Shown here: positions 10,889 through 22,510 of the stretch, one piece after another
Layout: every line of letters starts with the position of its first letter
Numbering within the stretch: position 1 is the stretch's first letter
Source of the DNA: Paracamarosporium sp. OC-R06-R3
Lineage: Eukaryota; Ascomycota; Dothideomycetes; Pleosporales; Didymosphaeriaceae
Length of the DNA stretch: 64,000 nucleotides
Direction of reading: 5' to 3'
Assembly: GCA_019828545.1 (NCBI GenBank)
Contig: JACVRA010000301.1
Coordinates: 121,703 to 185,702 of the forward strand
Position numbers and translations under genes: made by a program
Notes under the pieces: generated by a model
What the model was told of the DNA's origin: nothing
The model's database searches: none
Seen by the model: the letters and a program-made list of their open reading frames with translations, nothing else

Positions 10889-12790
10889 ATGGCAGACCAA
10901 GACTTCAAGCTTTCCAATGTTCAGGGCGACATCCTGTGCGTGTGCTCGCTCTACTCAAAACCACCGCTAACAGCCACCCAGCGTTGGTCTTTCCAAGAAG
11001 ACCCAGGTGTTTTTCTTCTTCCAAGTCACCAACGCGGCTGTGTTCCAGTCCCAGCTCAAGAACCTTCTCCCCCTGATTACCACTGCTGATCAGGCTACTG
11101 GCGAGAAGGAGACCATCCGCGCCTTCAAGGTCCAGCGCCAGGCAAGAATAAACGGGACTAACGGAGTCAACGGTACCGACGGCACCAACACGTTCGGTGA
11201 GATCATAGGCAACGGCCCATTACTTCCCGTCGTCGGCGTCAACATTGCGTTTTCGCAGAAGGGTCTTGTAGCGGTAAGCTAAACACACACTGATAGTTTT
11301 GACTCTTTCTTACATTGCTCAGCTCGGTGTTACCGACGCTACGACCGATACCCTCAAAGACCCTCTCTTCTTCGCAGGACAGCGGGATGACGCGTTCGAC
11401 CTCCACGACAAAGGTACCGGAGATACGAAAGATACCTTTGTGCCTGACTGGGATGAGGCGTTCCTGCAACAGAACCAAGAGATTCACGGAGTGATACTCG
11501 TGGCTGGTGATTCATTCGACACGGTTAGCGGTAAGCTTGACGAGATCAAGGCTATTTTGACTGTGGATGGAGCGTCATCGATTGCTGAGGTGGCGACACT
11601 GGCTGGTGATGTTAGGCCCGGAAAAGAAGACGGCCATGAGCAGTAAGCGATACTGGCTAAGTGTGTGGTGTAATGAGGCTGATGGTGCATAGCTTCGGAT
11701 ACAAGGACGGCATTTCCCAGCCTGCTCTTAACGGTGTGGATAATGTCAATGGGAACACCCCGCTACCGGGACAGACTTTGGTCGATCTAGGGTTGGTGTT
11801 TCGCTGGATCTGTCTGCATGAGGATTTACTGACTGGTGTAGTGTTGCATTGGTCGGCCGTGGCCAAGATGCTACCAATCACCCAGATCGCGCATCATGGG
11901 CCAAGGATGGCAGCTTTCTAGCTTTCCGCAAACTTCCACAGTTCGTTCCCGAGTTTGACAAGTACGTGTTCATGCCTTTTATAAATGCGCTTTGCTGACG
12001 AAAAGCAGGTTCCTGGTCGAGAATTCCAAGCCTATCGCCGATGACTTCCCCGATGCTCCAGCCCCTGCCGACATACTCGGTGCCCGCATGGTCGGTCGCT
12101 GGAAGAGCGGTGCGTCTAACGAGCATCCATGTTTTAGTCGTTGCTCGTATACTGACGCGCAACAGGTGCACCTTTGCGTATTACACCTCTCGTAGACGAT
12201 CCCGTCCTCGGAGACGACAAGAACCGCAACAACAAATTCAAATTCAACCCCAACTCCCAGGAAATATGTCCTTTCGCCGCCCACATCCGCAAGATGAACC
12301 CCCGTAAAGATATCGGAGACGGAGGTATTAATCCTCACTTGATCCTGCGCCGCGGCATACCGTTCGGTCCCGAAGTTACAACAGAGGAGAAGTTTACAAG
12401 GACTACCAAGTACGAGCGTGGGCTGTACTTTGTGTCGTATCAGTCAGACCTCTCTCAAGGGTTCAGCTTCTTGCAGAAACGTATGTTGCATATTTGTTCC
12501 TACTACAACCTATTAGGTAGCGATTGCTAACGGTGTGTATAGAATGGGCTAACAACACTGGCTTTCCATTTCCCCAAAACCCAGGCGTGCCAAATTTTCA
12601 GCCGGGTTTTGATCCCATCATCGGCCAGGTCCATGGTGAGGTTAGGGCCATGACGGGCGCTAATGACGATGAGACGAATACAGAGCTCCCGCTGGATAGG
12701 CAGTGGGTGCAGTCCAAGGGCGGAGAGTACTTCTTTTCTCCGTCGATCGAAGCCCTTGGCGGCGTGCTATCTGGTGTGGCTACTTCGTAG
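10889..12790 (+). CDS. Dye-decolorizing (DyP-type) heme peroxidase
   Basis: Eight exons: 10889-10935, 10982-11273, 11323-11642, 11693-11791, 11842-11961, 12009-12109, 12166-12480 and 12543-12790. The introns are 46-62 nt, all junctions keep frame, and the product is 513 residues, the usual size for fungal DyPs. The distal motif GXXDG is GYKDG (222-226, catalytic Asp225), the proximal heme ligand is His366 in CPFAAHIRKMNPR, and IPFGP and GLYFVSYQ follow as expected. The first exon encodes only MADQDFKLSNVQGDIL, the conserved N-terminal strand. There is no signal peptide, so the protein is probably intracellular or exported by another route. The family oxidises bulky dyes and phenolics with hydrogen peroxide. 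A low-complexity NGTNGVNGTDGTN insert sits at about 95-107. Confidence 0.95.
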
Positions 12791-13002
12791 CAGCGTGTAG
12801 GAAGATTGCGTAGGTTGCTTATATGATACGCTGGAGTTGTGGGAGTAAACTCTTTCCTAGGTTCGTACGGTTCGTAGCTTTCCTCCAAGATTGTCCGCGT
12901 AATTTTATATTCTGTTGCGGCTTCGAATTCTGATACGGTTTCCGTTGATCAACCGACCAGCTCTTGTATCAGGACATTGAGCAAGTTGTCCATGCCCACC
13001 CT

Positions 13003-13695
13003 TCAGATATCCGACTGATAATGAATCCTAAACTTCTTATTCGCCCTATCCGCCCCCCTCGTCTGGAACTGCTCCCCAAGAATCTCGAACACCAACGGCC
13101 GCTTCTTTTCCTCTCCCTCTTTCACAGGCACAGGCACTTCAAACCGAAACATAGTATGCTCCTTCGGCACAGTTTTGACCACGTTCTTCGTTGTGATAAT
13201 CTCAAACGTGAATTTCGTATCGCGTACAACGATTCCTCTTAGACCGACGCGGGCAGGGCACCTACTGCGCACGACTTCGATTATTGCACCGTGCATATCC
13301 GCACTGGCGAGCTGCTGCCCAGCGCTGCTGGGTGTCACGAAGGCCTTCCCTACTTCTCCTAGCCCTAATATCTCCGTCATGTAGCCTACCCATAGCTTGT
13401 GTAAGCCCTCGTATATCTCGTATTTTTGCTGCGCTTTGGGGATCTCGAGGAGGCCGAGCGCACGCTTCTTTGCCGCAGAAAGAGGGCGCGGTTTAAGGGT
13501 GCTGCGTGCACGCGCTGTAGCTTTTCGCGCATTTAGCTTCTGGCGTCGGATGGCGCGAGCGGACGGCTCAGGATCTGTTGCGCGCATGTAGAGAGGGCGT
13601 TTTACGACGCGTTCGTTGTAAAGATCTTCTGCGACGGCTGGTGGGTGTGCGCGGGCAAGGAGGGTTTGCGGGAACGGGTCGGGATCGGTCGCCAT
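13003..13695 (-). CDS. POP4: RNase P/MRP protein subunit POP4 (Rpp29)
   Basis: Single exon, 230 residues. It is a protein of nuclear RNase P (tRNA 5' maturation) and RNase MRP (rRNA processing). The C-terminal half (about 125-215) carries the Rpp29/Rof barrel: GAIIEVVRSRCPARVGLRGI, then VVRDTKFTFEI and KEHTMFRFEVP. The N-terminal half is basic (RRQKLNARKATARARS), as in fungal Pop4. The gene converges on the peroxidase with 212 bp between stop codons. The family and length fit, and no residue looks odd. Confidence 0.9.
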   Translation of the reverse strand: MATDPDPFPQTLLARAHPPAVAEDLYNERVVKRPLYMRATDPEPSARAIRRQKLNARKATARARSTLKPRPLSAAKKRALGLLEIPKAQQKYEIYEGLHKLWVGYMTEILGLGEVGKAFVTPSSAGQQLASADMHGAIIEVVRSRCPARVGLRGIVVRDTKFTFEIITTKNVVKTVPKEHTMFRFEVPVPVKEGEEKKRPLVFEILGEQFQTRGADRANKKFRIHYQSDI

Positions 13696-14383
13696 GACGG
13701 TAGGTTGGTATCTTAGAGGTGCGTAGGGACTGCGCAGCCTCTGTGTGTGCGGTTGTTGTGAGTCGGAGGTTTTGCAGTTCGTGAACCATTGGTCCGTTCA
13801 CCCGCGTTACCAAGATCGGTTAGCGGTCGTCTGCAGGGCGATCCACAATCCCTACACGAGGCAATCTATCTGTCCTATCGTAAGTTGTCACAACACTCCA
13901 GATGATGGATACCAAGACTGGAGAGCATCACGGAAGACTCTCAAATAACATTGCCTTTTTGAAAGTTCATCGTTAGACAAAGATTGCTCCAATCAACTTC
14001 AAATTGTCAAAGACTTATTGTCCAGGTTCCTTTCAAAAAAAAAAATTGCGAGTTACACTGGAATCAAAATCACTAGTTGAAGTATTCTGTTATTGTTTCA
14101 TACCTTGATGAGCATGCGACCTGAACTGCCTGTACGCTCAACGCGTGAATGACGGACACAAACGAGAATCCAGCTGATGCACGTGGCACATTCAAGTTTT
14201 CGAACAAAGTCCATTCATAGTAGAACCATGCTCTTGGAATAGTCAAAATCATACAACTTTACGTGTTGCTCAGGAAACCGACATGGAATGAATGACGTGA
14301 AGAGAAATCGCCTGGAAACACCATATTACGCGTCCCATACCTTGCGAACATCAAACCGCCGATACCCACCGATCCACAGCCCT
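13696..14383. other. Interval between POP4 and the PAN-like gene
   Basis: Contains the POP4 promoter and the 3' region of the secreted protein gene, both on the minus strand. An A9 run lies near 14036. No gene is seen. Confidence 0.6.
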
Positions 14384-15653
14384 CTAATCAATACTGCTAT
14401 ACACCGTGACTGCCCTCGGCGTTACCGTCACTGTGAACGGATCCACAGTGGTTGTTGTGATAACCTTTTTCTCGTAAGCATATTTCCATATTAGCTGATG
14501 GAACAAGACTTACTATCGTCCCATTATATTTCGTGATAGTTGTAGAGGTGGCATTTGATATTGGTGGTAGCGCCGAGCTGATGATGCAGCTGCACGCCGG
14601 TGTAACGTAAATGCTCGACCAGAGGTACGATAGGTCGGCGAAATAGGGCGGGAATGGATTGTCGCGCTTGGCTAGAAGGGGTACACTGGGAATGATGCTA
14701 GGAATAGCTATCGGTGTACCTATCGGAGTAGCTGCTAGGGAGGCTACTGGGGGAGCTATGAGTCCTGCTATCGAGTCAACTACGGGGTTAACGATCGAAG
14801 CAGGTACTGGGAGAGCTGTCATGACAGGCTGAATGAACGGGGGTGGCGTCACGAGCGGCTTGTAAGGTAGAACGATATCCAATCTGCTCTTGCAACCGAC
14901 TGGAAGGTGGGCCGGGCAGTCGCGGTCCCACCACTGGGTTCCGCCTGGCGTGGGATTAATCAAGTGAGCCGCGTTGGAGCCGATTCCGACGTTGAAGAGG
15001 TTGCAAGGGTTGCCAGTTGTTGCGTCCCAACGGTAGGCCTTGCAAGCCGGGCGCACAAGACACGCTTGGTGGCATTCCTCCGCGCTGTCGATGCCGTCAT
15101 CGAATACAGACCAGTCTTGACCCTGTTCATATGGGTTGATGGTGTTTGTATCCCAACCGCACTCCATCCCAGATGAAGGTATAGGGCACCATGCCGTCGA
15201 TGTCGGATGGCTTCATCTTGGTTAGATGTATTCATCTACGAAGGGGTGCACACATACCTCAGATCCAATACGGTGATAAGCGGTTGGTAGTACAAACTGC
15301 TGGTGTACGTTGAGACGGTTGAGATATTCAATTTAAACGTAGTCCAGTCCGTCTGACGAAGGTAGTCTGAGCACCATTGCGCAGGGGTATATGTGGACGT
15401 AGCCTCTGCCGGTCTTGCCAATGGATTAGCAGTCACCTTTCTGATATAGTTGTAATACTCACGGATTTAATAAGCGGCTGACTGTCGACAGTACGAACGA
15501 GTCTGTATAGCATTCCGGGCCCTGGGTCCAAAAACTTCGAAAACAGTCTGAACATGAGTGATACGGGTCGAAAACCTGTCGCTGCTGAAGGGGATTAGTG
15601 ATCGCGAGCTGCAGCAGGGGTAGCAATGAAAAGAAGCGGTAATAATAAGCCAT
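14384..15653 (-). CDS. Secreted PAN/apple-like protein with Pro/Val-rich linker
   Basis: Proposed exons on the minus strand are 15653-15463, 15413-15258, 15210-14514 and 14464-14384. The introns are 47-49 nt and the product is 374 residues in one frame. It starts with a signal peptide (MAYYYRFFSLLPLLQLAITN), then a Cys-bearing region (SCSDCFRSFW). A PAN/apple-like stretch follows at about 131-190, with DSAEECHQACLVRPACKAYR and its Cys spacing. Next come a hydrophobic Pro/Val/Ile-rich linker, KR at about 288, a CSC segment and a Thr/Val-rich tail (VITTTTVDPFTVTVTP). PAN modules bind carbohydrate or protein. The only in-frame 3' splice sites I find are AAG rather than CAG/TAG, so the exact joins are less sure than the exons. 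Function is unknown. Confidence 0.7.
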
Positions 15654-16622
15654 TTCGTTGTTTCGTGAACCTTGTGGGGTTCACACTGAATCTCTTTCAA
15701 TTTTGCCCTCCCGGTCTTGCCCTTTTATTGTATGGCTCAGTCTCAGAAGCATCGTTTGGAAAGTCGCTACCACACCACTCCTGGATTGTTTGGGCATTGA
15801 CAAGTGACATTATGTGACATTCTTCGGTCCATGTGGTACTCCCAGCGCACGGCGCAGCGTATGGGTACAATGATTAGCTCCGGCGTATAAGCGCTGAGGA
15901 GGCCTTCAGTCGGTCTTAGCTCTGGAAGGAATGAGTAGCTGTTGGGCCTGCTTAACAAGCCGTGGCAAGGTCATGGAGAAGGCTGATACTTGGGAAGTCT
16001 TGGCTTAAGGGGGTGGAATGCGAGGTGTAGTGGAACATTGACGTAAATGCACGTGTTGAATGGACGATGTGGATTGCATATACGGTATGCAGGTCGTAAG
16101 CCTGCACGTTAGCATGAACAACTCCTGAATCAAACCAAGCCTCTTGCTGCTGGTTATATCGCTGTACCGGCATCCGCAACGAAGTAATAGCAGTTGACCA
16201 TATGTAACTTGTGATATTGGCTTCAGATAGTTGCTAGCTCGATACTGGGGGTACATGGTTGGTAAACAAGTGTGAAAGGAATTTGTGCCAGTGGAGACTG
16301 CTCAAGCCGGCGGACGGGGCTTAAGTCGACCGACAATCCCTTTCCTGGCTTATCATGTGAGCTTGTTCAATACCGTGCTATTAATGTGTCGAGACATATC
16401 TCATAGTTCCCAGTGCGGTGGGAGTAGTTGCACGCGTCTGGTGGGCTGAGGTGGGGTCGACGCGCTAATGACGCAGAAGCGACACTCAGAAACCACAGGA
16501 AAGCTCTCGAACCCTTTGCGCTCAAGCCCATAAACAAAGCTCCGCAATGCAGATGACCGCAGATTGGACACGTTGATATTCACCAGCTTCACTGACCTCT
16601 GAGTCGATTTACAACACCAGCA
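15654..16622. other. Divergent promoter region
   Basis: About 970 bp separating the secreted PAN-like gene (minus) from Hikeshi (plus). It must hold both promoters. Open frames here are short and unsupported. Confidence 0.6.
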
Positions 16623-17255
16623 ATGTTCGGCGTCATCGTCTCGGGCAGGCCGGTCCTCACCGACGCGCAGGCCGTCTCCGAGACTCAATTCGCCTTTCAA
16701 ATCCCCTCAGTACCCTCGTTCTCGCATATTGTAGTATTTCTACTTCCAGGAACAACTTTACCAGATGGCATGGCCGCCGCAGTATACGCGCAATTACCCA
16801 ATACGAACGAATTCAAGCTACTCGGCGCGATCGCAAACGAGAAACCGAGCGCTATATTCAAGGTGAACAACAAAGCGGGAGGGCCTGCTGGCGGCGGCGT
16901 AGGCGATGAAGATGCCATGGTCGACGGAGCAGCGCCTCTGAACGGCGCTGCTGTGCCTCCACTAGCTTTGGGCATCTCCGTGGAGCCTGCGATGCAGGTC
17001 GCTGCGAACCTAGAGCAGAAGAAGGCGCAAGACGCTGCGAATTCAATGACGGGTAACGAGATCGTCCTCAGGGGTCAGAACACGGTCACGACGAAGGTGT
17101 TGGCGCAACGCATCATCAAGAACTGCTACGACTTTCTCACAAGCTGGGGTAGCGGGGATACGGTGCCGTTGAAAGCTTTCCAAGCGTGGTGGACAAAGTT
17201 CGAGAACAAGATTGAGCGGGATCCGAGCTTTTTGGAGAGGAGCGATGGCGGATAG
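16623..17255 (+). CDS. OPI10: Hikeshi/OPI10 family protein
   Basis: Single exon, 210 residues, close to the family's usual size. Hikeshi carries Hsp70 into the nucleus during heat stress in animals, and the yeast homologue OPI10 is linked to inositol metabolism. The N-terminal domain begins MFGVIVSGRPV and contains HIVVFLLPGTTLPDGMAAAV and LLGAIANEKPSAIFKV, the most conserved blocks. A glycine/alanine-rich loop (about 85-110) separates it from ALGISVEP. The C-terminal helical domain ends with AFQAWWTKFENKIERDPSFL. The gene converges with the HD-domain gene, 180 bp between stops. Confidence 0.92.
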   Translation: MFGVIVSGRPVLTDAQAVSETQFAFQIPSVPSFSHIVVFLLPGTTLPDGMAAAVYAQLPNTNEFKLLGAIANEKPSAIFKVNNKAGGPAGGGVGDEDAMVDGAAPLNGAAVPPLALGISVEPAMQVAANLEQKKAQDAANSMTGNEIVLRGQNTVTTKVLAQRIIKNCYDFLTSWGSGDTVPLKAFQAWWTKFENKIERDPSFLERSDGG

Positions 17256-17435
17256 ATGCTCATGTCTAGGGGATAAAGACTTTGAGGCGAGATTCGCAGC
17301 CTGGACCGGTGGTTGAAGAGGGAAAACGCATAAAGATTATGATTAAACAGCGATGATTGACAAGCTGCGAAGGATTCCTGGACACTCTCCTATTCAAGGC
17401 ACTTTTTCAACCAGCGCCCCACCCAAACTCCAGTC

Positions 17436-18125
17436 TCAGAATCCTTTATTCACACCCTTCCAATCCGGATTCTCCAAGAGCGCCCGATACAACGCTCCCG
17501 GCCACGATGCACTCGGAGCCTTCTGCGGCTTCTCAACCGCCTGCTGCGCAACAGCATCTCCTAAAATCTTCTCAATGTCCGCCCTGGGATACAAACTCTC
17601 CACTTCCTTTCTGAGCCCGACCACATCTTCAATACCCCCAACACCCGCCCAGTTTCCAACACTGAATTCGATATCAAGCGCTCTCCTCATGAGCGCAGGC
17701 AACTCGCCCGTCCGATCAACGATGCCCTTCGTGGTATGCAGCGCAATCGTGTACCACACTTGCTTCTGGTCTTCGTCGCTTACGCCGAACTTGGATAGGT
17801 GTGCCACGGCGGCATCGGCACCTTCGACTTCGAAACGTTGATCTCCGTTGTAGACCTCTGTGGTGCCTATGTCGTGAAACAGGCAGGCGACGAAGAGGTG
17901 GTCATGTTTAGCGTGGTCGGTGTGGTAGATGGAGTTCTTGGTAGCGGCGAGTGTTTTGGTGTACAGGTAGAGGCGAATGCTATGAGCGAGGATTGAAGGA
18001 TGCAATAAGGAAGCGGCGTGCTTGTAGGCTGCCTGACTGATTTCGGTGGCTGGGATTATGTCTACATTTGGCGACAATATAGCGTCGGTGGTTTGGAGGG
18101 ATGCGATGGTTTCTGGTGGACACAT
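17436..18125 (-). CDS. HD-domain hydrolase, cyanamide hydratase-like
   Basis: Single exon, 229 residues. The metal-binding HD set is visible: His48 in AHSIR, His84-Asp85 in FHDIGTTE, the following GDQRFEVEGADAA, and His130 in IALHTTKG. This order and the FHDIGTT box match the fungal cyanamide hydratase / yeast DDI2-DDI3 group, which hydrates cyanamide to urea. Many fungal homologues are uncharacterised, so the substrate is inferred from family only. Its start lies about 270 bp from the stop of PDX3, which is on the same strand. No signal peptide is seen, so it is probably cytosolic. Confidence 0.8.
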   Translation of the reverse strand: MCPPETIASLQTTDAILSPNVDIIPATEISQAAYKHAASLLHPSILAHSIRLYLYTKTLAATKNSIYHTDHAKHDHLFVACLFHDIGTTEVYNGDQRFEVEGADAAVAHLSKFGVSDEDQKQVWYTIALHTTKGIVDRTGELPALMRRALDIEFSVGNWAGVGGIEDVVGLRKEVESLYPRADIEKILGDAVAQQAVEKPQKAPSASWPGALYRALLENPDWKGVNKGF

Positions 18126-18391
18126 GTCGTAGGCTATGGGATACGAAGTAACTTCCGAGAGTAATCTGAAATTGTCAAGATTTATATATCATGCTCAAGG
18201 ATTGGCGGATAGGAGAGTATTTGTATAGTAGTGCACGTGACTGCGCCTTAATGTCGGTTGACAAAGCAAAACCACCAGAGATGTACAAACCCATAAAACG
18301 TCAGAACGTACGCCTTATGGTCAGATGTTACCGAAACATCACTAGTCGCATATGATATTTCTTTTTGATCTAATGGTTCCACTACGAGACA

Positions 18392-19195
18392 TTACGGGCT
18401 CAGCCTCTCCACAACCCACTCCTCGCCCTCCTTCCTATACCTCAAACGATCGTGCAATCTGCTCTCTCTCCCCTGCCAGAACTCGACCACCTCGGGCACA
18501 ACCCTGACCCCACCCCAAAACTCCGGCACAGGAATCTTATCCTTACCATCAAACCTCTTCTCCACCTCATCCACCCTCTTCTCCAGCTCTTCCCGGCCCT
18601 CAAGCACCTTACTCTGCGGACTCGCCCACGCGCCAATCCTCGACCCGCGAATCCGCGTGTCGTAGTAAACCTGAGACTCCTCAGAGGTAAGCCGCTCAAC
18701 GTGCCCTTCAACCCGGACCTGCCGCTCGAGCTCGCGCCACCAGAATGTCAGCGCGGCCTGCGGGTTACTCCGTATGTCTGCGCTCTTGCGTGAGGTTTTC
18801 CAATTGGAGTAGATGACGAAGCCGCGGTCGTCGAGCTCTTTCATGAAGACGATGCGCGCGCTGGGCTTGCCGTCTGGCAGGGAGGCGGTAGCGAAGGTTA
18901 CGGTTTCGGGCTGGTATACTTTTGCGTCGAGGGCTTCTTGGAACCAGGCGTGGAATTGGTCTGTTGGGGAGGACAGGAGGTCCGACTTTTCGAGGGTGCC
19001 GCGCTGGTATTGCACGGCGTGGCCGGGGTCGCTGGAGCCGCCTGTTGGGGCGAAGATGCGTTTTTTGGCTGAATGTAACATTTTGAGAGACGTATGGGGG
19101 GTTTGGAGGAATTGTGTGGAAGGTGTACAAGAGAGGCGCGGTGTAGAGGCGATTATTGATGAGTCAAAGAAGCGTTTTACGCGGCGCGTCAGCAT
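18392..19195 (-). CDS. PDX3: Pyridoxamine 5'-phosphate oxidase
   Basis: Single exon, 267 residues. This FMN enzyme oxidises pyridoxine and pyridoxamine phosphates to pyridoxal phosphate, the last step of vitamin B6 synthesis and salvage. Conserved blocks are ARIVFMKELDDRGFVIYSNW and SADIRSNPQAALTFWW (FMN and substrate binding). Then come RQVRVEGHVERL, RIGAWASPQS and the C-terminal GRESRLHDRLRY with RLHDR typical of the family. The first 38 residues are basic and hydroxylated and could be a mitochondrial presequence. A second Met at position 39 would give the compact form, so both starts are possible. Confidence 0.95.
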   Translation of the reverse strand: MLTRRVKRFFDSSIIASTPRLSCTPSTQFLQTPHTSLKMLHSAKKRIFAPTGGSSDPGHAVQYQRGTLEKSDLLSSPTDQFHAWFQEALDAKVYQPETVTFATASLPDGKPSARIVFMKELDDRGFVIYSNWKTSRKSADIRSNPQAALTFWWRELERQVRVEGHVERLTSEESQVYYDTRIRGSRIGAWASPQSKVLEGREELEKRVDEVEKRFDGKDKIPVPEFWGGVRVVPEVVEFWQGRESRLHDRLRYRKEGEEWVVERLSP

Positions 19196-19698
19196 CGATG
19201 GCGTGGTGTGCAGGTGGTGTTAATACAGCGCGTGAAGACTCAGACCTTGTGAGAAGTCAGCGTACATCGAATGTATAATCACAGACGAAGTGGTTCCACG
19301 ATATTCGTCAGTGAACAAGGTGGGGTGATGTCATGGTAGTTAGCGCGTATCGATAGCTTGAGTTGGTCATTGCAAACAGGATGAAGATGTGTAGCTTTGG
19401 GCTTTCACAATGGCTGAATCACTACGGTACGTCTAGTAAAGATGAAAGCAGCTCTTGTGTAATGATACACGAGGGTGGCTGATAACTGATTGACGGAGCA
19501 GATGCTGGTGCGAGTCAGCATGTGACTGGTCCAGGGTCCCAGCTTACTCGACAACCCTGAAACGCGGGGTCATCCTCCAAGCTTCACAACAGCTCAGCTT
19601 ACGCGCCTAGCACCTTCATTGATTTCCACATTCTATGCTTCCACACCTCACAAATTACCAGAGTACCTCCTCTACATACAGCTCGAAACCCCGCAGTC
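19196..19698. other. Divergent promoter PDX3 / inositol kinase
   Basis: 503 bp between two divergent starts. No separate gene or clear element is seen. Confidence 0.55.
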
Positions 19699-20776
19699 AT
19701 GACGAAGAAGCCATTCGACCCCTCCACACTCCAAGCCTTCGGAAACGCCGCAGCAGGCCAGTACGCACCCCGCAGCCTCAGCCTCCCCTCAAACACTGAC
19801 AAGACATAGTGATGGCGTCCTCTCCGATGGCTCCGGTGCCGTAGTAGTAAAGCCCTGTACCCAGGCCGAAGTCACATTTTACGAATCGATCGCCGCTTCG
19901 CATCCTGACCTCGCTCCGCATCTACCCACCTTCATGGGCACACTCTCCTTGTCCGCCGACCAATCTGCCTCCACAACCGCGGAGGAATCCGGGACGATAA
20001 CTACAGCCGAGGGCACGGTCGAAAGGCTGCATGGCAAAAAGCTGGAAACAGAGCTGCACATTGTGCTGGAGAACATCACGCACGGGTTCAAGAAGCCAAA
20101 CGTGCTGGACTTGAAGCTCGGGGCGCAACTATGGGACGATGCCGCGAAGCCCGAGAAGCGCGCGAGATTAGACAAAGTGAGTGCAGAGACGACTTCGGGC
20201 AGTCTTGGCTTCAGGATTGCGGGGATGAGAGTGTACAAAGGGTTGCCTACCCCCGAGGTACCAGCCGAGCTGAAAGAGTACGCCGAGGCGGATAAAGAGG
20301 GTGGATACTGGGTGTATAACAAGATGTACGGGCGTAAGTTTGCTGCTGAGGATATCAACGACGGGTTCGAGAGCTACATACATGGCCAAGGGAAGGAAGG
20401 AAAGGAGCTGGAGCGCGCAAGAGAGGTACTCGCGTACTTTTTGGGAGAGGTCAAGGATATCACGAAGGCTTTCGAAAGCAAGGAAAGTCGCATGTACTCG
20501 GCGAGTATTCTGCTCGTGTACGAGGGCGACGTGGACGAATATGCGACGACGAAGGCGAAACTCCGATCTGCTCCTCCCGCCGAAGAGGAAGGTGATGAGG
20601 AGGAGGATCTGCCTCGGCTTGCAGCTGTCAAGATGATCGACTTTGCACACGCGACGTGGAGACCTGGAGAGGGTCCTGATGAGAACGCGCTGAAGGGCAT
20701 GAGGAGCACGACGTCCATCTTAAAAGATCTGCTCGACAAAGCAGAGAAGGACCTTGAAGCTGCTGAGGGGGCGTGA
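19699..20776 (+). CDS. ARG82: Inositol polyphosphate multikinase (IPMK)
   Basis: Two exons, 19699-19760 and 19810-20776, with a 49-nt intron (GTACGC...TAG) that splits a His codon, give 342 residues. The short first exon supplies the conserved start MTKKPFDPSTLQAFGNAAAG, which would be missed without splicing. The inositol kinase signature PxxxDxKxG is PNVLDLKLG, followed by the substrate and ATP region TSGSLGFRIAGMRVY. The catalytic metal-binding block is MIDFAHATW near the C-terminus. The family phosphorylates inositol tris- and tetrakisphosphates in the nucleus, with links to phosphate and arginine regulation in yeast. The compact size fits IPMK rather than the much longer IP6 kinases (Kcs1). 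Confidence 0.9.
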
Positions 20777-20947
20777 AGGAAGACACGAGAAAGCAAGGCA
20801 CTGATAGAATGTGCTGGTTGCATCAGTGTTTATCTATTTCGTAGACCACTAGATACCCTCCGGTACATGTTAAGCGTCATTCCCCTTACTTTCAGTCTAC
20901 ATTCCTCCCCCCGTAACCCTTCACGATCGGAACTCAAACTAGTCCAC

Positions 20948-22510
20948 TCATCCCACCAAACTCGGCACATCCTCCGGCCAGCTCCCCATGACAATCGCAT
21001 TCAACGGCACATGTCCCGGCTGCGGACTCAGCAGCTTCACCTTCTTCTTCGCCTCGTCCACCTCCGCCACATACATGTACCCCCTGACACTCGCATCCCT
21101 GATCGCCGCATGGCTATCCGTCGCCGCCGCCGTCGTAATAGCCAGCAACTTATTCACAATGTCCCCGCTCGGCGAAATCCTCTCGTAGACATCTGTCGAA
21201 ATGGCGCCATACGGATTGTCCCCGTCGTCTCCGCCGAAGTGAATGTTTGTACCTAGAGTATCGTATCAACAACCGGACCACCCACCTATTCAGGAAAAGA
21301 CAAAGAGAAAGACTCACCCTCGGATATCCTAAAGATGTTCAGCTCGTCAAAAGACGCAGACTGCGAGTGCGGCGCGAGCGCAGCCTCGCCGTGGCCGAAG
21401 AAGTACGCGCGAATCTGCGCATGCCGCACGGCTTTCATGTACTCTTCTGGGCGGTCGACGCAGCCGCCGGATTTGTCGAGGCGGACTATGTGCACGGGGT
21501 CTGGGTGCGACGAGTACTTGCGCGAGAGGTCCGAGTACAGGCGTTCGGAGCCGATTACGAAGACGACGTTTACTGCGAGGCGTCAGTGTGTGCTTGCGTA
21601 TGGAGAAATGGATAGATCTGTCAGGGTGGAAGTCGGGTAGATATCTGTAGTGGTGACAAGACAAGTCATGGACATCACACGCACCGGAAAACTCAGATAT
21701 TATATGCTCTATGTTCTCGTAGACGCCTGCCTTCCCGTGGCTAATGCCGCCAGGGCTATCAATGACGAACCCCGTCTGCTTGCTCGCCGGGTCCTCCTCC
21801 AGCCTGCTCGTCACCGCAAGCGCCATGCGCGTAACCAGCGGCCTGAACACCTTGCCCTCCTCCGCATCCTTTAGCCCGTAGTGGTACACGAGCGGCATCT
21901 TCACGGGCGTTGGGCTCGGCCCCGATATCGGGCTGCTGCCCCAACCCTCCTCGATGTCTATTATCGATGAGAACGCAGCGGCCGTGAGTGAGCCGGGCAC
22001 AGAGAGCATGCCCTGTCGCGGGTCGAGGTTGACGACCATGGGCTGCCGTCCGCTCTTGACCGCGTACGCTGTGAGCGCCTTGACCAGCGATGTCTTCCCC
22101 GCGTTCTCGGGGCCTACGACGAGGACCCTGGGTCCGGCATGCCGCGTCTGCACGGCGCGCTCACGCAGCGCTTCAAGAGCGAAGTGCGCATTCGCCGCAC
22201 CCATCATCTGCGTCTCTTCGGCAATGTATTCGGACTCTACTTCGCCACCTACTTCGAGCTTGCAACCGTGCCATGTGAAAACCGCGCCTTTTGTGCCTTG
22301 GAATGTGTATGTCGTTGAGGGTGCGAGTTCGGTGCCGAAGTATTCTGCGGTGCCGCTGAGGAGCTTTATGGTGAGGGAGCGAGCAAAGCTGACTTCGAAG
22401 CGATACTCTGTGTTTGCAGCGAGTTCTTGGGTTCGAGCCAAGGAGGACGAGGGGATGTTGAGCGGTTCGGAGGGTTGAGCGCCTAGGTTCAGGCCTGGGA
22501 GGGCGATCAT
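20948..22510 (-). CDS. CLP1: CLP1, mRNA cleavage/polyadenylation factor subunit
   Basis: Three exons on the minus strand, 22510-21685, 21572-21318 and 21252-20948, frame-consistent, give 461 residues, the usual length. Clp1 is part of cleavage factor IA (3' end formation). It has an N-terminal beta domain (TEYRFEVSFARSLTIKLLSG), a central P-loop ATPase/kinase-like domain with Walker A GPENAGKTS and NLDPRQGMLSVPG, and a C-terminal domain containing SPQPGHVPLNAIVMGSW. The first intron is about 112 nt, long for this region, and was resolved by a GTGCGT donor and a CTGAC...CGCAG acceptor. The gene converges with the inositol kinase (171 bp) and diverges from the GH125 gene. Confidence 0.92.
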
